From Thunnus maccoyii (Eukaryota > Chordata > Actinopteri > Scombriformes > Scombridae), in NCBI RefSeq assembly GCF_910596095.1, contig NC_056545.1, positions 26,249,067 through 26,313,066 on the forward strand: a DNA stretch of 64,000 bases. Reading direction: 5' to 3'. The notes beneath the pieces were generated by a model. That model did no database searches, was not told the origin of the DNA, and was given only the letters and a program-made list of their open reading frames with translations. Position 1 is the stretch's first letter, and every line of letters begins with the position of its first letter. The position numbers and the translations under genes are program-made. Positions 60,760-64,000 of this stretch are shown piece after piece.

Positions 60760-60890
60760 GTGACAGGAGGAAGAGTGACTGAAGAGAGATGAGGAGAAAG
60801 TGGGAAAAGGGGGAAGGAAGGGAGCGCGGGATGATGGGGTTGAGGGAGGGAGGAGTGGGGTGGGGGGGGGGGGGAGAGAGATGCAGCAGC
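60760..60890 (+). repeat. Polypurine/G-rich tract with G13 run
   Basis: The plus strand is almost all A and G, with many GGG runs and a run of 13 G at 60862-60874, in spns2 intron 1. Confidence 0.9.
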
Positions 60891-62007
60891 CTCGGCTAAC
60901 CCTCGTGGGGAGAGGCTGTGTTGAGTGCATGTGGCGCAGAGGGGTCCCTTCCCATCCCACCTGAACGCTGCTCGATTGTTTTGCATTATGCATGGGCAGC
61001 ATGTGCACCGGACCCTCGCACAGAACGAGGACCAGCAACCATGTGCAACCAACGTAACTAAAACATACGGCATGAGCTTATCTGTCATCTTCCCTCTTGC
61101 TCCGTCTCCTTCTATCTTTCTTCAAGGCTTTCTCTCCCCTCCTGCTGTGTGAGCTACGTTGCAGTAGTAATTAGGTTGTGGAAGCAGCGCATCTGTGTTG
61201 GTAGCAGAGTGTTTTCTCCAAGTGTGTGTGTATGGAGGCAGAGCTGCGTGATACGTCAATATAATATCAATATGGTGCACTATATTAGATATCATGGGGG
61301 ATTTTAGTTATTGACTAATGAGATGTCTGTCTTAAATTTAGTCTTTTTCTGATTCAATTTTTGAGCTTATTAGACTGTTGTAAGTGGCATAAAGTGTCAG
61401 TTTGTCTGCTTACAAACTGACGGTCATTTTCTATCCTCCGTTCCATTGCCGCCTCCTTCTTCCTCATGCACCATCAGGATTCGATCTCCCGTTTGAGCTT
61501 CTCGTCTCTATCCGCTCCGCTTTCTTCTTCTCCTGTTTTCTTTTTCTCATTCAACCCCCTTCAGTAGCAGGTACCCAAAGTGCATCCCAACTCATAGATC
61601 TTAATGTCAATTAAGCAAGCATGAGCGCACATCCACAGAAAGCAAACACACATTAGAAAAGCTTCCCTCCACCATTCCAAGAGGGGCTGAATGAGAGAGG
61701 GGAGTTGTGAGGGGAGGGGCCGGCTGCTGCAGAGGCAGAGGAAAGTGGACGCAGTATGCAGGCAGCGTTGAGCCGGAGCGATGCCACCCCCCTCTTACCC
61801 CCCACAACGTCAAAAGGTCTTTGTACCAACAGCCATTACTGTAGTGTGTGTGGATCACTAAAGCATTGTCGCCGAGACAGAGGGTGACCATTCCAGACAC
61901 CGGGGCTATTCTGCTCCACAACAATGATGGGAAAATTGCACCCAGCATTGCACAGCAGTGTCACAGACTTGGTTCTTTCTGTTAATCCCTTGTGTCGGAG
62001 GTGAAGC

Positions 62008-62040
62008 CACACACACACAAACACACACACACACACACAA
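62008..62040. repeat. (CA)n microsatellite, one interruption
   Basis: CA units broken once by an extra A, followed by an A-rich stretch, in spns2 intron 1. Confidence 0.95.
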
Positions 62041-64000
62041 ATAAAAAAAACAACACATACGTAAAAAATGCAGTTTATGGTTCCAATATTTGACATCCAA
62101 GATGATGGTGAGAACCACAAAAGAAGGGAGAAGTCGCAATGTGTTTTTTTACGGGAGGTTGTTTGTTCTGGATTTGACAGATTTACTGCCAATATCCTTT
62201 ATACAAGACTTGAATATTTAATACCACCACTTTGTGAGGAGGGACAGCTTCAAAACAAAGTAATTACATATTGGAAGGCATTTCTTAGATCATAGCAGGG
62301 CTTTAGAATGAGGGAAAACACACTGTATTGAGTCATTTGAATCACAAAGGAAGAAAGTAAACGTCATGTAATAAAATGCATGTAAATATATATATTTCTA
62401 AATTTCTAACAGTGAGTTACCTTTCATTCTTTCCATTACATTTCCTATAATGAAAACAAATGACTGTATTTACTTTTCCATCCCATAAACTGATCTTTCT
62501 ACCTGTCTTAAGTGCAATTTCAATATTTATTCATTTTTGTAATCCAGTGTGTTCAGCTTGGGATCATCAAGGGGTTTCAAGCAGTTTAAATTTCTGCAAT
62601 TTTCATATTTCTCTGTTGTGGGATTGGCAAACAAACAGGTGATCTGGTTTTTGTCAGACACACTTATGTGAACAGGCACAGAGGACACCGCTATTAAGTT
62701 TCAGGGATGCCGAAGAGAAGGAGGGTGTGAATGACAGCACTGTGAGTTTGACTTTAGGCTCAGCTGTTCAGCTGGTGGGTCAAATCTGACCTGGGACTCT
62801 CCTTCAGAAGCTTGTACTCATTTTTTACGACTGTCTGATGCAGACAAGACAGAAATGAGGAGCGTCTAGGACATTTGAGCGTGTCCTTACGTGTGGTTGC
62901 TTGAGGAGGTCGATCACTCACTGCTCATAGCATTTCCAAATAGCAGAATGCAGGTAAATCAGATCTGACCAAGATTGGATTGGCGGCCAGAGCGGCTGGA
63001 TGAATTACGATGCCCCGGCTGGGTCACTGTGTCAAGCCTTTTGGAATCAGCCATATAACCCACAGCCACTCATATTCGATTTGCATTTTAGAGTGCATAA
63101 GAGCTCTGAGATTTAGAGGACCACTACGTTTAATTTAATTTGAGGTGGCTTTGAAACCTTAAATCCTTTGTTGGTCTCTCTGTAGTCCCACAGCAGACAG
63201 TCCAAGCTCCTCGACAGCTTATCATAAAGAGGGGATTAGCTGTTTTTTTGAATATGAGGATATGTGAGGCAGACACTCTGCACTTAAAGTTATTTACTTG
63301 GCAAGTAAGTCAACCCTGATCTCCGTTAACTCTAGCCACCCCCCTGTGTGCACCCAAAGTCATCCCCTTCTCAGCCAGCAAAGGGCCAATTTGAGGGGTA
63401 CTGACTGCAGCCTAATCTGACCGGGAATGTTGGGGAGCTGCAGATTAGTGCTTCCTCCAGGCACCTTAAGCTGAGTTGTCTCAGTCAAGCTGTCACTCTA
63501 GGAATACCCCAAAATAGGGTCACATCCTTTTGGACAAGTGCAGGACCTTTGCATGTGAACTTTTGGAGTCTTGCATTATAGACACAGATGACCGTGTGGT
63601 AATAATCCTCTTAAGGCAAGCTCTTTGTCACACAGTAAGAAAGATGTAGCCATCCATCCAGTCTGACAAGCTATGCAGATTCATTCCTGATAGCTACGTC
63701 CGGTTCCTTTGTGGTCACTCATTATTACTGTCCTCACTATTCCAGGGCATTCCTCTGCATTACCATTTCCACTCAAGGCAAAAGGCAGGGTAAATGTTGA
63801 GTGTATTTCCTGCCTTCTACATGTTCTTTCAATCTGTCCCAACCTAAAGCATTCTCTCTGCTGTGAACATGCTCAAAATGTAGGAAGCAGCACAGCTTTC
63901 AGTTCCACAGATGCTTGAAAAGAAGAGAAGTGAAGAAAGCGTTGGTGTTTTTCAGGGACATTCAAGTATTAATCAAACTTAATGCTGATACAAAATTAGA

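Larger units (their letters stand above)
58803..64000 (+). other. spns2 intron 1 (partial)
   Basis: No further coding exon was found. It holds the TG and AG microsatellites at 59235-59408, a G-rich purine tract at 60760-60890, a CA microsatellite at 62008-62040, and a non-repetitive, mixed-composition stretch at about 62640-63200 that could be a regulatory element. Long first introns of this kind often carry enhancers. Confidence 0.7.

Noticed and set aside
60688..61088. Minus-strand Pro/Ser/Leu-rich frames
   Set aside because: They read the complement of the polypurine tract in spns2 intron 1.
1..64000. CRISPR arrays, operons, prophage or bacterial mobile elements
   Set aside because: The window is spliced vertebrate DNA; no spaced direct-repeat arrays or bacterial gene organisation were seen.

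Overview
The window is nuclear DNA of a ray-finned fish, probably a percomorph teleost. It holds six multi-exon protein genes with GT-AG introns, long AT-rich introns, dinucleotide microsatellites and several teleost-type interspersed repeats. Gene order and orientation, zzef1(-) cyb5d2(+) ankfy1(-) ube2g1(-) spns3(+) spns2(+), match the human 17p13.2 block, so this is an ancestral vertebrate neighbourhood. I rebuilt every exon by hand from splice sites and reading frame. All joins keep frame, and the complete proteins come out at 251 aa (Cyb5d2), 1166 aa (Ankfy1), 170 aa (Ube2g1) and 513 aa (Spns3), close to the lengths I remember for their human counterparts.

Layout. 1-9752: the first 24 coding exons (1269 residues) of zzef1 on the minus strand; the rest lies beyond position 1. 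9753-10071: a 319-bp head-to-head promoter shared with cyb5d2. 10072-12567: cyb5d2 in four exons. 12686-14297: probable 3' UTR of convergent ankfy1. 14298-27050: ankfy1 in 25 coding exons. 27051-30993: ankfy1 promoter, spacer and probable ube2g1 3' UTR. 30994-34928: ube2g1 in five coding exons. 34929-40788: ube2g1 promoter, two decayed LINE fragments and a SINE-like piece. 40789-47655: spns3 in 12 coding exons. 47656-58570: an 11-kb spacer without a clear gene. 58571-58802: the first coding exon of spns2. 58803-64000: part of spns2 intron 1.

The genes do not form a pathway. Two neighbours are related: spns3 and spns2 are tandem paralogous lipid-transporter genes with the same first splice position. 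Ankfy1 is an endosomal PI3P effector, Ube2g1 a ubiquitin-conjugating enzyme, Cyb5d2 a heme-binding MAPR protein, and Zzef1 a large EF-hand/DOC/CUB/ZZ protein.

I found no undescribed system. The points most worth checking are three MITEs with TTAA target sites and TTAAAGG ends (Kolobok/T2-like), a LINE 3' end inside the ube2g1 promoter, microsatellites placed directly at splice sites of zzef1 and spns3, a duplicated splice donor and a GC-AG intron in zzef1, a stop-free 102-nt intron in spns3, and a perfect CRE-type palindrome in the zzef1/cyb5d2 promoter. Repeat family names come from memory of teleost repeats and were not searched.
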